From: 2-12-FULL-65-11 sp049679965
GTDB taxonomy: Bacteria; Acidobacteriota; Vicinamibacteria; Vicinamibacterales; CAVVIG01
DNA: 64,000 nt
Assembly (NCBI GenBank): GCA_049679965.1
Contig: JBAUGX010000118.1
Location: 1-64,000 of the forward strand
Reading direction: 5' to 3'
This document shows positions 18,603 through 27,696 of this stretch, piece by piece. The notes under the pieces were generated by a model. That model worked only from the letters and a program-made list of their open reading frames with translations. It had not been told where the DNA came from and made no database searches. Positions within the stretch are counted from its first letter, which is position 1; each line of letters begins with the position of its first letter. The position numbers were made by a program, and so were the translations under genes.

Positions 18603-19280
18603 TCAGTGCATCACGGACGAGCCGGGGAGCTTGTCCACGAGCGCGCGCCAGGCGAGCGCGGTGTCGAGATCGCTTGGAGAGAGCGTAGCGCCGCACGACA
18701 TTCCGGCACCGGCTTCCTGTGCCGGAGACATCCAGACCCGATCGACGCGGCACGAGAAATTGAACATGGGCAACCGGACGACGAACGAAGCCGGCAAGGT
18801 GTCGCGGCCGCCCATCGCCTCAATCCTCATACCTTCGTGGCTGACGTCGAGGAGGCGTGCCTCCATGTCGTTGACGAGGGCCTCGAGGACGGGCACCCGC
18901 TTGCGGGGCGACTTGCGCTTGTGAGACGCCGTGGTCAGAAGGTCCTTGACGAGAGCAAGGACATGCCCGAGATCGGTGGGCGCGGTCAGGTAAACCGCGC
19001 TCTGATGCTCGGCCTCCAGCTGGAGCACCGGATCCCGATCGCCAATCACGATGGCAGGTGTCCCGAGGCCGCCGGCCAGGATCGCCAGGTGCAGACCGTT
19101 GTAGGGTCCAAGCTTGACTTCGGTGATCACGAGATCGGGTCGCGTTCCGAGCGTCGCTCTCGCTTCGGGGAAGCCCTTTTCCAGCACCAGGTCGTACCCC
19201 GCCGACTCAAGCCATGGAGCCACAGCGTGGGCCATCTCTTCGGAGGGCCCGACCAGAAGAATCCGCTGCTGCGACGTCAT
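18603..19280 (-). CDS. Receiver-like (Asp to Glu) plus PilZ domain protein
   Basis: A 225-residue protein with start ATG at 19278-19280. Residues 1-120 resemble a response-regulator receiver, but the acidic pair is lost (LLVGPSEE), the phospho-acceptor is Glu (VITEVKLGPYNG), and the Lys loop reads VYLTAPTD. Glu at the acceptor position often mimics a permanently phosphorylated state. Residues of about 130-225 form a PilZ domain (KRKSPRKRVPV as RxxxR, then DVSHEGMRIE as DxSxxG), which usually binds cyclic di-GMP. It shares the PYNGLHL motif with the neighbour at 17879-18301, so the two are probably paralogous. Likely role: cyclic di-GMP responsive output connected with surface or polysaccharide control (inference). 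Confidence 0.85.
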   Translation of the reverse strand: MTSQQRILLVGPSEEMAHAVAPWLESAGYDLVLEKGFPEARATLGTRPDLVITEVKLGPYNGLHLAILAGGLGTPAIVIGDRDPVLQLEAEHQSAVYLTAPTDLGHVLALVKDLLTTASHKRKSPRKRVPVLEALVNDMEARLLDVSHEGMRIEAMGGRDTLPASFVVRLPMFNFSCRVDRVWMSPAQEAGAGMSCGATLSPSDLDTALAWRALVDKLPGSSVMH

Positions 19281-19380
19281 TGGGGAGGATGGCAGAGCAA
19301 ATACGCTGCCGTCCGCTATCTCACGTTTTCTTTGGACTTGTCGACGTCTCTGGGTCGCTCCCATTGCAGAATTTACGTAT

Positions 19381-19402
19381 CGGCCACACTTTTGTGTGGT
19401 CG
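19381..19402. promoter_or_regulatory. Short hairpin in the divergent region before the HAD gene
   Basis: CGGCCACAC and GTGTGGTCG form a 9-bp stem with one G-T pair around a TTTT loop. It lies about 70 bases upstream of the HAD-family gene and could be an operator. A 7-of-8 sigma-54 match on the minus strand at 19296-19311 is too near the ATG at 19280 to leave room for a ribosome site. Nothing else is seen in 19281-19472. Confidence 0.3.
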
Positions 19403-19472
19403 CGAATGGCAGACTTCCCACCCGCCGCCCTTGGGCGAAGGTCAGAATTGCCCATGGTAGCATTCGATCAGC

Positions 19473-20186
19473 ATGCCTTTGCGCATAGCCGTGGATCTGG
19501 ACGGAGTGCTCGCCGACATGCATGGTGAGCTGGCCCGCCAAGCCGAGGCGCTCTTCGGCGAGGCCGCGACGGGCCGGCGGATCGCGCGAGCGTCTCCCTC
19601 GGCGCCGAATCCTAGGCAGCCACAACCGGACCTACCGTCACTCGAAAGGCTCCAGCTCACCTCGCGCGATCAGCGCCGGCTCTGGCGGCACGTCGAGACG
19701 ATCGAGAACTTCTGGGAGACGCTCAAGGAAGCCGAGCCCGGGATGGTCCGCCAGCTCGCCGCCATCGCGACAGACCGCAGGTGGGAAGTCATCTTCCTGA
19801 CCACGCGCCCAACGAGCGCTGGCGCGACCTGTCAGATTCAAACCCAACGGTGGCTTGCGGCCCAAGGCTTCGAGCTACCGAGTGTTTACGTCGTTCGGGG
19901 ATCGCGCGGTCGCATCGCGGCCGCGCTCGATCTGGACTTCGTCATCGACGACCGCCCTGAGAACTGTCTCGATGTGGTCGTCGACTCACAGGCGAGGGCG
20001 ATTCTGGTGTGGCCGGACGACGAGAAGCAGCTGCCGCTCGAGTCGCGTCGGATGGGCATCGGTGTCGTGAAGTCGTTCGAAGAGTGTCTCGATATCCTGG
20101 CCGAGATCGATACGCCCTCCGAACGTGGGGGCTTCGTCGATCGCGTGAAGCGACTGCTCGGCCTCAAAGAGCCCGCCGGCGTCTAA
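19473..20186 (+). CDS. HAD-family hydrolase, 5'(3')-deoxyribonucleotidase-like
   Basis: A 237-residue HAD phosphatase. Motif I is IAVDLDGVLADMH (DxDG nucleophile pair), motif II VIFLTTRP, and motif IV DFVIDDRPENC. The spacing and the ENFWETLKEAEPG segment before motif II resemble the NT5C/deoxyribonucleotidase branch, which dephosphorylates small nucleotides. The middle has an insertion rich in Pro and Ser (residues 33-52). The last 4 bases overlap the convergent fabD stop. A run of GGGATT-type repeat begins directly behind the stop codon. Confidence 0.8.
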   Translation: MPLRIAVDLDGVLADMHGELARQAEALFGEAATGRRIARASPSAPNPRQPQPDLPSLERLQLTSRDQRRLWRHVETIENFWETLKEAEPGMVRQLAAIATDRRWEVIFLTTRPTSAGATCQIQTQRWLAAQGFELPSVYVVRGSRGRIAAALDLDFVIDDRPENCLDVVVDSQARAILVWPDDEKQLPLESRRMGIGVVKSFEECLDILAEIDTPSERGGFVDRVKRLLGLKEPAGV

Positions 20187-21160
20187 GAGCCGGGATTTGG
20201 GATTCGGGATTCGGGAGTCGAGAGAAACTGGCGGAGCTTCAGCAGGCTGTCCATATCCTGCACGTTCAACATCTTCACCTCGCGGCTGATGTCGCGCATC
20301 AGGCCGCTCAATACCTTGCCAGGCCCGACTTCGACGAAGGTCCGGTGGCCCTCTCGAACCAGCTTGTTCATCGAGTCTACCCACCGCACTGGACGCACGA
20401 TCTGCTCAATGAGCGTCTCTCGAATCCGGTCGGGCTCGGTCGCGTAGGCGTCCGCGGTGACGTTTGCGATAACGGGCAACGCAGGAGGGGCAAGGGCGCA
20501 GGTCTCGAGCGCATGGCGCATAGGTGTCTTCGCGTCGGCCATGAACCGGCTGTGCCATGGCCCACTGACTTTGAGCGCTATGGTCAACCGTGCACCCTTC
20601 TGCTTCGCCAACTCCGCGGCTTTCTGGAGCGCGTCGGTCTGACCGGTGAGGGCGACCTGCAGCGGAGAATTGTGATTGGCCACCTCGACAGACCCGACGT
20701 CCTTCACTTCCCCGCAGATTCTCGAGACGGTCTCGATATCGAGCCCAACAACGGCGAGCATGCCGCCTGGATTTCGCGTGGCTGCCTCCTGCATCGCACT
20801 CCCTCGGACCTGAACGAGCCGCATGGTGTCGGCAAATGACAGCACGCCGGCCGCGTGCAAGGCTGCGTATTCCCCGAGGCTATGCCCAGCGGCCGCGGAC
20901 GGCACGACGCCTTCCTCACGCAGCACCTGCAGGCACGCAAGATTCACCAGTGTGATCGCAGGCTGCACGTTGTCGGTCTGAACGAGCGTCGGCTCAGGTC
21001 CTTCGAAGCACAGACGCCTCAGATCCTTCTTGATGAGATCGGATGCTTCGCCGAAGAGCGTCCTGACTGACGGATACGCGTCAAAGAAGGCCTTGCCCAT
21101 GCCGACGGAGTGCGAGCCCTGGCCGGGAAATAAGAAGACGATATCCGGGTGGCCGGTCAC
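20183..21160 (-). CDS. fabD: Malonyl-CoA:ACP transacylase
   Basis: A 325-residue enzyme that loads malonyl groups from CoA onto acyl carrier protein for fatty acid synthesis. The start has FLFPGQGSHSVGMG, the nucleophile elbow GHSLGEYAALH carries the active-site Ser, and the conserved His lies in VSGPWHSRFM (KVSGPWHS). The final dozen residues (TPESRIPNPGS) come from the GGGATT repeat and are absent from normal FabD. Its ATG region overlaps the end of the small gene at 21157-21474 by 4 bases, so the two form a unit. The other fab genes are not adjacent. FabZ lies 8 kb away. Confidence 0.95.
   Translation of the reverse strand: MTGHPDIVFLFPGQGSHSVGMGKAFFDAYPSVRTLFGEASDLIKKDLRRLCFEGPEPTLVQTDNVQPAITLVNLACLQVLREEGVVPSAAAGHSLGEYAALHAAGVLSFADTMRLVQVRGSAMQEAATRNPGGMLAVVGLDIETVSRICGEVKDVGSVEVANHNSPLQVALTGQTDALQKAAELAKQKGARLTIALKVSGPWHSRFMADAKTPMRHALETCALAPPALPVIANVTADAYATEPDRIRETLIEQIVRPVRWVDSMNKLVREGHRTFVEVGPGKVLSGLMRDISREVKMLNVQDMDSLLKLRQFLSTPESRIPNPGS
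20191..20220 (+). repeat. GGGATTTGGGATTCGGGA-type iterated tract
   Basis: Three imperfect copies of a GGGATTyG unit. On the opposite strand they encode the end of the fabD product (PESRIPNPGS), so the repeat has either become coding or extended the gene. Related tracts occur at 23796-23870, 27112-27144 and 27660-27694. Confidence 0.75.
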
Positions 21161-21474
21161 TTCGGCCGCCGCTTACCGGCTGCCCGTTTGCCAAATCGCG
21201 CGCGCGGATCCTCGTGCTTCCCGCCAGGCCGCCAGTCCCGGCTACGCGCGGCGACGCCGGCTGGTGGCCGGCGTGTCTGCCGGGCCTGCCAGGAGGCGCG
21301 TTCTTCTTCTCGGGATTCCCACAGCTGGCCGCGGGCGAACCACTTCATCAGCACGTCGCTGTTCTTGCGGCGCAGCTGATGAAGGGTGGGCAGGAGCTCC
21401 TCGCGCTCGTGCGCGCGGAACGCCGTCGGCTTATGGTCGATGAGGATGGTCCAGTACGCGAAGCGCGGGGGCAC
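21157..21474 (-). CDS. Conserved small protein of unknown function upstream of fabD
   Basis: A 105-residue protein from a GTG start. The first half is well ordered (FAYWTILIDHKPTAFRAH, then EELLPTLHQLRRKNSD and MKWFARGQLW). The second half is basic and low in complexity (KRAAGKRRPK at the end), which suggests nucleic-acid binding. The frame overlaps the fabD start by 4 bases, which implies translational coupling. I do not recognise a named family. Confidence 0.7.
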   Translation of the reverse strand: MPPRFAYWTILIDHKPTAFRAHEREELLPTLHQLRRKNSDVLMKWFARGQLWESREEERASWQARQTRRPPAGVAARSRDWRPGGKHEDPRARFGKRAAGKRRPK

Positions 21475-21479
21475 GTCCC

Positions 21480-22262
21480 CTATTGTGGCTCCATTGCACC
21501 CTGAAACGGAATCACCTGTCCGGGCAGCACGTCCGCATCGAACGTCAGCGGTTCAAATCCTTCCTCATGGATTTCGATGCGATGCCGGCCTGGCGCGAGC
21601 GACAGCGGCTGCATGTTCGACGAGTAATCCTCCACGAGTCCCATGTACCGACCATCGACGAAGATCTCAGCCGTCGCCGGTGCGATGTCAAAGCTCAGGC
21701 CGCCGGCCGCACCGGGCACCGGTACTGGGGCGGCGTACGCGTAGGGGTAGTAGTAGACGGGATAGGCGACCGGATACCCAACGAACAGTCTGAAGCCCAG
21801 GTTGAACCGAGGGCGGAACGAGTAATACGGGCGGTACACCGGTCTGGGTCCTCTGGGATCGACGATACGCGGTGCGTAATAGCGGGGCGTGTGAACGTAC
21901 GCACGAGGCGGAGCGGTGCGAGGGTACGACCGAGCGAACGTGCGAGGCGCCGGGGGGCGCGGTGCGAAGGTGCGCGGTGCGACGGCGCGCGGCGCTGGCT
22001 CGCTACGCTCGAACCGCGGCGCAGTGCGCGGTACGGCGACACCCGCTCTGGGCGAGGCATCGCGTCGCGCTTCCGGCTGCCGTGACGCTTGGGTCCGACC
22101 GCCACCTCGGCCAGCACTACGATCGTTACCGTTGCCGCGGCCTCGCGAGTCGCGATCTTGAGAGCCTCGATCGCGCTCGCCGCGCTGGGCGGCAACTGCT
22201 GGTCCGGCGGCGAGCGAGAGCACGACGAGCGTGAGCGGTGCGAAGGTGCGGATGCGATTCAT
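21480..22262 (-). CDS. Exported PEGA-like domain protein with Arg/Pro/Ala-rich stretch
   Basis: A 260-residue protein with a signal peptide (FAPLTLVVLSLAAGPAVA), then about 110 residues very rich in Arg, Pro, Ala, Ser and Tyr (repeated APRTFA/PRTAPR patterns). A hydrophobic tyrosine-rich stretch follows, then a C-terminal PEGA-like beta domain (ATAEIFVDGRYMG, LAPGRHRIEIHEEGFEP). PEGA domains are small surface-protein modules of unclear function. Probably periplasmic or cell-surface bound. It ends 5 bases before the GTG start of the small gene upstream of fabD on the same strand. Confidence 0.8.
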   Translation of the reverse strand: MNRIRTFAPLTLVVLSLAAGPAVAAQRGERDRGSQDRDSRGRGNGNDRSAGRGGGRTQASRQPEARRDASPRAGVAVPRTAPRFERSEPAPRAVAPRTFAPRPPAPRTFARSYPRTAPPRAYVHTPRYYAPRIVDPRGPRPVYRPYYSFRPRFNLGFRLFVGYPVAYPVYYYPYAYAAPVPVPGAAGGLSFDIAPATAEIFVDGRYMGLVEDYSSNMQPLSLAPGRHRIEIHEEGFEPLTFDADVLPGQVIPFQGAMEPQ

Positions 22263-22311
22263 AAGGCCTCCCAGGTAACGCGCCCCTTCCGCAACTGCCC
22301 TGCCAACCCTT

Positions 22312-23766
22312 CTAGCGAGCTTCTGGCCTGTTCTTGGGTATTTCGGGAGATGGCCGGCTGTCGATGTCCGCAGGCGAGGACATCCGTTTGAGCTTTTCGA
22401 CGAGCGTTGTCCGCTTGAGATTGAGCAACCTCGCCGCCTGTTCCCTGTTCCCGCCAGTTCGCTCCAGCGACCGCGCGATAAGGTCGCGCTCGATGTCGGC
22501 GACCAGGGCGCCCAGGTCGAGACCGTTCTCCGGCAGGGGGATCGAGGAAGGCAGTGCCGGTTCCTCCGCCTGCTGCAGCTCTGATGGCAGGTCCAGCACG
22601 TCGATCTGCGGTCGCCCGGCGCTGAGCGCCATGGCCCTCTCGATCGTGTTCTCGAGCTGACGAACGTTGCCGGGCCACGAGTAGGCCATCAGCCGGCGCA
22701 TCGCCTCCTGCGACACGGTAACGGGCCCGCGCGAGCTCCCAGCAGCGGTTTCGCCAGTGCGGAATTTGTCCAGGAAGTGCTGCACGAGGAGCGGGATATC
22801 CTCTTTCCGTCCGCGCAGCGGCGGGATTCCCACGGGAATGACGTTAAGGCGGTAGAACAAGTCCTCGCGGAACTGGCCCTCGGCGACCATGCGCCCGAGG
22901 TCGCTGTTGGTGGCCGCGATCACTCGCACATCGACCTTCGTCGTGTGTGAGTCGCCCACTTTCTCGAACTCCCGCTCCTGGAGGACCCGAAGCAGCTTTG
23001 CCTGCAACGCGGAACTCATGGTTCCGACTTCGTCGAGGAACAGGGTTCCCTTGTGTGCCTGCTCGATGCGGCCCTGACGGTTGCCGATGGCGCCCGTGAA
23101 CGCCCCGCGCACATGCCCGAACAGTTCCGCCTCGAGCAGCGTTTCGGGAATGGCGCTGCAGTTGATCGCCACGAAGCGATTCATGCGGCGCGGACTGTTG
23201 TGATGAATCGCGCGCGCGACGACTTCCTTGCCAGTCCCTGTCTCGCCGGTAATAAGGATGGTGCTGCTCGTCGGCGCGACCGTCTCAAGCAGCTGAAAGA
23301 GTCGCGACATCGCCCGGCCCTTGCCCACCACGCCTTCGAATCGGTACCGCTCTTCGAGCTGCGCGCGCAGATACGCGTTCTCTGACTGCAGCCGCCGCTG
23401 CTCGAGCGCCGAATCGAGCACGTGCAGCAATTCGTCGATTTGAAACGGCTTGTTGACGAAGTCCCACGCGCCGCGCTTGATGGCTTCGACAGCGTGCTTC
23501 ACCGTTCCGTAGCCGGTGACCACGATGGCGATGATGTTGGGATACCGGCCGACGGCGGCGTCGACCACCGCCGAGCCGTCAATCCCGGGCAGTCGCAGGT
23601 CGGTGACGATAATGTCGAACGCAAAATCAGCGAGACGAGCAAGCGCGGCCTCGCCCGACTCGGCCTGCTCGACTTGATAACCCCGGTCGGCAAGTTGTTC
23701 GGCGATGGCCTGTCGCAGCGGTACCTCGTCGTCGACCAGCAGCAGATGTTTAGAGGTGTCAGGCAT
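22312..23766 (-). CDS. NtrC-family sigma-54-dependent response regulator
   Basis: A 484-residue protein in three parts. Receiver (1-120): LLVDDEV acidic pocket, phospho-acceptor in IIVTDLRLPGIDG, Lys in FVNKPF. AAA+ (150-390): GETGTGKE, intact GAFTGA loop (HVRGAFTGA), GTLFLDEVGTM. Fis-type helix-turn-helix near the end (NREQAARLLNLKRTTLVEKL). It activates sigma-54 promoters when phosphorylated, and several sigma-54-like promoters occur in this window. No kinase is adjacent on the same strand, although a hybrid kinase lies 1.8 kb away at 25558-27159. The motif set is complete, in contrast to the activator at 16716. Confidence 0.95.
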   Translation of the reverse strand: MPDTSKHLLLVDDEVPLRQAIAEQLADRGYQVEQAESGEAALARLADFAFDIIVTDLRLPGIDGSAVVDAAVGRYPNIIAIVVTGYGTVKHAVEAIKRGAWDFVNKPFQIDELLHVLDSALEQRRLQSENAYLRAQLEERYRFEGVVGKGRAMSRLFQLLETVAPTSSTILITGETGTGKEVVARAIHHNSPRRMNRFVAINCSAIPETLLEAELFGHVRGAFTGAIGNRQGRIEQAHKGTLFLDEVGTMSSALQAKLLRVLQEREFEKVGDSHTTKVDVRVIAATNSDLGRMVAEGQFREDLFYRLNVIPVGIPPLRGRKEDIPLLVQHFLDKFRTGETAAGSSRGPVTVSQEAMRRLMAYSWPGNVRQLENTIERAMALSAGRPQIDVLDLPSELQQAEEPALPSSIPLPENGLDLGALVADIERDLIARSLERTGGNREQAARLLNLKRTTLVEKLKRMSSPADIDSRPSPEIPKNRPEAR

Positions 23767-23795
23767 TTAGGAGGCGCCAACATATTGACACAGAA

Positions 23796-23870
23796 GGTGG
23801 GATTGGGGGTTTGGGATTTGGGATTCGACCCCCAACTCCCGAATCCCTAATCCCCAATCCCAATCCCACC
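23796..23870. repeat. Imperfect palindrome built from GGGATT-type units
   Basis: The outer arms GGTGGGATTGGG and CCCAATCCCACC are perfect complements, and the interior continues the same GGGATTyG/CGAATCCC units with a few mismatches. It sits between the response regulator (start 23766) and the plus-strand gene at 23898. A long hairpin or cruciform can form. Confidence 0.8.
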
Positions 23871-23897
23871 GATAGTGTCCCTTGGAGGGAAGCTCCT

Positions 23898-24116
23898 GTG
23901 GAACGAAAAACGATTTCGATCATGAAGGCCTGTGAGACCGTCGGCGTCAGCCGGCGCACGATCTACAACTGGCTGGCGAGTGGCAAGATTGAATACGTGC
24001 GGACCGCGGGCGGCTCCGTGCGGATTTTCGTCGATTCGCTGTGGCGAGATGCGAACGATGCCAACCGGCCCGCCGTGCAGTCGATGTGGCAGGTGGAAGG
24101 GCCGCACCAGGTCTAA
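23898..24116 (+). CDS. Small MerR/excisionase-type DNA-binding protein
   Basis: A 72-residue protein, GTG start at 23898 preceded by GGAGGGA and AGCTCCT. It is one winged helix-turn-helix: SIMKACETVGVSRRTIYNWL, then KIEYVRTAGGSVRIFVDSLW, close to the MerR/excisionase fold used by small regulators such as BldC. An upstream ATG-like start at 23811 lies inside the palindromic repeat and is unlikely. The TAA stop overlaps the ATG of the next gene (TAATG), so the pair is probably co-translated. Confidence 0.8.
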   Translation: MERKTISIMKACETVGVSRRTIYNWLASGKIEYVRTAGGSVRIFVDSLWRDANDANRPAVQSMWQVEGPHQV

Positions 24117-24370
24117 TGGCCCGGCCCTTCAGCGTCGAGGATCTCCTGGCACGGAGACCTATGGACGAATCTCAGGAACTGCACGCGCTCTTTCACCGCC
24201 TGAATAATCAGCTCGGTATCATCCTCGCGCACGCGGAGTTGCTCGAAGCGAAGGTGCCCGACGCCATGAACCGCGCGCGCGCCGGCCAGGTGGTGGCCAG
24301 CGCCCTCGAAGCCATGAACACCGCGAAGGAAATCCGCCGCGTCACGAATCCTCCAGCCGAATCTCGATAG
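24116..24370 (+). CDS. Stand-alone histidine-kinase dimerisation-like domain
   Basis: An 84-residue protein. After MARPFSVEDLLARRP it has LFHRLNNQLGIILAHAELL, which looks like the H-box of a histidine kinase (H at residue 32 followed by LNNQ), and a second helix rich in Ala and Arg. No catalytic ATPase domain follows; the protein ends in the stop at 24370. It could be a phosphotransfer or dimerisation partner, or a degenerate remnant. It starts in the stop codon of the helix-turn-helix gene, so the pair is likely an operon. Function is inference. Confidence 0.65.
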   Translation: MARPFSVEDLLARRPMDESQELHALFHRLNNQLGIILAHAELLEAKVPDAMNRARAGQVVASALEAMNTAKEIRRVTNPPAESR

Positions 24371-24392
24371 CCCGAAAATTGTAAGCGAGTGT

Positions 24393-24434
24393 CAAATTAT
24401 TGGCCTGAGCGTTGCTCAGATCGCCAATAATTTG
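24393..24434 (+). promoter_or_regulatory. Long perfect hairpin carrying a sigma-54-like promoter
   Basis: CAAATTATTGGC (24393-24404) pairs perfectly with GCCAATAATTTG (24423-24434), and CTGAGC-GTT-GCTCAG forms an inner 6-bp stem, for 18 bp in all. Within it TGGCCTGAGCGTTGCT (24401-24416) is a full match to TGGC-N7-TTGC. It lies 23 bases behind the preceding gene and 213 bases before the sigma-factor gene. It could be a terminator, operator or promoter. The rest of 24371-24628 is A+T-richer than its neighbours and holds a CTCGG-N6-CCGAG hairpin (24476-24491) and a GCAGGC-N5-GCCTGC hairpin next to the GAGGAG ribosome site. Confidence 0.5.
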
Positions 24435-24628
24435 GCGAAATTCACGCGACTGCACCTGCAACTCCGCCTGCCGCCTCGGACTGAACCGAGCCGCTAACGT
24501 TTTTAGAATTAACGGTCTACGAGGGAACAACGGACCCGTAGGCCGGTTTTGGTGCATCGGCTGAGCTGTTGGTATCGCCATTGCGGTGTTGCGCACCGGC
24601 AGGCAGTAAGCCTGCGAGGAGAAGCAGC

Positions 24629-25549
24629 ATGCGCGTTCAGCCCGTCGCCGCCAGTCACACCCGTCGGATCGTCGCCAGCCTGCCGTTTGTCGAAGCCCTT
24701 GCTCGACGCATGGCCGCGACGATGCCGAATTCGATCGACGTCGGCGACCTCGTTCAGGATGGCGTCCTTGGCCTGATCGACGCCGTGCGGCGGTTCGACC
24801 AGGACCGCGGCATCAAGTTCGAGACGTTTGCAGAGAGGCGCGTCCGCGGCGCCATGATCGACGCACTGCGCCGCGATGCCTGGCCCCGCGGGGTTCGGCG
24901 CCAGCGGCGCGAGCTCGATGCGGCGCGAGAAGCGCTGCGCCGCGAGCTGGGCCACGAACCGTCGATGGCCGATCTCGCCGCCCGCGTGGGCTCCGACGAG
25001 AAGCGGCTGAGCCGCACGATCGTCCGCATCAATACTATCGAGTCGACCTCGCCGCTCGCCACGGGCGAACACATGGACGAGAACTCGCTGCCGCGGGTGC
25101 TGGTGCCGTCCGAGCCGGATTCCCCGCACAAGGCTTTTGAAAAGACGGAGACGCGCACTCGCGTGCGCGCTGCCATCCTGTCGCTGCCGGTGCGGGAGCG
25201 CAAGGTGATCAGTCTCTACTACTACGGCGAAGTGACGATGAAGGATATCGGGTCCGAAATCGGCGTCAACGAATCACGCGTCTCGCAGCTGCATGCTCGT
25301 GCGATCCGGCGCCTGCGTGACGCGCTCGGCGACATGAACCCGCAGCAGGCTGCCGAGGTTCGGCGCCAACTGGTCGCCTTCGCGTCGAGGAAACCCAAGA
25401 TGGTCAAGGCCCAGCTGCCGACAGCGGAAACCGTGGCCTCACCGCACGGCGTGGTACTGCCGTACAAACCGGCGGCCAGGCGCGGCGCTATGGCCCACGC
25501 GACACTCAAGGTCGGCCGTGCCCGGCAGGCTATCGCCGCGGCAAGATAG
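24629..25549 (+). CDS. FliA/WhiG-like RNA polymerase sigma factor
   Basis: A 306-residue sigma-70 family protein from the ATG at 24629, with GAGGAGAAG upstream. Region 2 has IDVGDLVQDGVLGLIDAVRRF and GIKFETFAERRVRGAMIDALR, region 3 ELGHEPSMADLAARVG, and region 4 VTMKDIGSEIGVNESRVSQLHARAIRRLR. This pattern fits the flagellar/sporulation-type alternative sigma factors (FliA, WhiG). The C-terminal tail (from about residue 245) is a basic extension lacking in FliA. No flagellar genes are in the window, so its regulon is unknown. It is convergent with the hybrid kinase, ending 8 bases from its stop. Confidence 0.93.
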   Translation: MRVQPVAASHTRRIVASLPFVEALARRMAATMPNSIDVGDLVQDGVLGLIDAVRRFDQDRGIKFETFAERRVRGAMIDALRRDAWPRGVRRQRRELDAAREALRRELGHEPSMADLAARVGSDEKRLSRTIVRINTIESTSPLATGEHMDENSLPRVLVPSEPDSPHKAFEKTETRTRVRAAILSLPVRERKVISLYYYGEVTMKDIGSEIGVNESRVSQLHARAIRRLRDALGDMNPQQAAEVRRQLVAFASRKPKMVKAQLPTAETVASPHGVVLPYKPAARRGAMAHATLKVGRARQAIAAAR

Positions 25550-25557
25550 GAAAAGTC

Positions 25558-27159
<1,602 letters not shown>

Positions 27160-27252
27160 TCGCAAGAACTGCAATCAGAACCCTAGCAGAGGTGGCAGAT
27201 ACCGCTTAGCTCAGCACCCAATAATCAGAAACCCTGAAACACTTCGCGCGGC

Positions 27253-27645
27253 ATGCCTGATGCAATCCAAAACCGCATGCCGGAAACCATTACGAGCTAC
27301 CGTGACCTAGTCGTGTGGCAGAAAGGGATGGACCTCGCTGAGTGTGTGTTTCACGTGACGGCGAGGTTCCCGGACTCTGAACGATTCGGTCTCTCGACTC
27401 AGATGCGAAAGGCCGCTGTCTCGATACCATCAAACGTGGCAGAGGGACATCGGCATCGTCGAGCCAGCTACGTTCATCACGTCGTAATCGCGCTTGGGTC
27501 GCACGCAGAACTCGAAACGCAGGGGTTGCTCGCGCATCGGCTTGGATTCGTGAATGCGGCGAATCTGGAGAAGTTCATCAGGCTCTCGACGCAGGTTGGC
27601 GAGCTTGCGCACGGTCTTCTGCGGTCGCTTGAAGCCCGCCCGTGA
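27253..27645 (+). CDS. Four-helix bundle protein of the S23/IVP family
   Basis: A 130-residue protein. The core matches the S23 ribosomal/23S rRNA intervening-sequence family: SYRDLVVWQKGMDLAE, then LSTQMRKAAVSIPSNVAEGH, YVHHVVIALGSHAELETQ and LGFVNAANLEKF. Family members form a four-helix bundle; their function is unknown, though some are encoded inside 23S rRNA intervening sequences. This free-standing copy sits between inverted GGGATT-type repeat tracts 108 bases before its start and 15 bases after its stop. Start is the ATG at 27253; the ATG at 27286 (MPETIT) is an alternative. Confidence 0.85.
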   Translation: MPDAIQNRMPETITSYRDLVVWQKGMDLAECVFHVTARFPDSERFGLSTQMRKAAVSIPSNVAEGHRHRRASYVHHVVIALGSHAELETQGLLAHRLGFVNAANLEKFIRLSTQVGELAHGLLRSLEARP

Positions 27646-27659
27646 GCCTGCACAGCTAG

Positions 27660-27694
27660 AATCCCCAAATCCCGAATCCCAAACCCCGAATCCC
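27660..27694 (-). repeat. Right GGGATT-type tract, inverted relative to the left one
   Basis: Read on the minus strand this contains TTTGGGATTCGGGATTTGGG, almost the same as the left tract at 27112-27144. It lies between the stop of the four-helix-bundle gene and the stop of the next minus-strand gene. Confidence 0.75.
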
Positions 27695-27696
27695 AT

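Noticed and set aside
19296..19311. Sigma-54-like match on the minus strand before the receiver-PilZ gene
   Set aside because: Seven of eight key bases match, but the start point would fall about five bases before the ATG, leaving no ribosome site.
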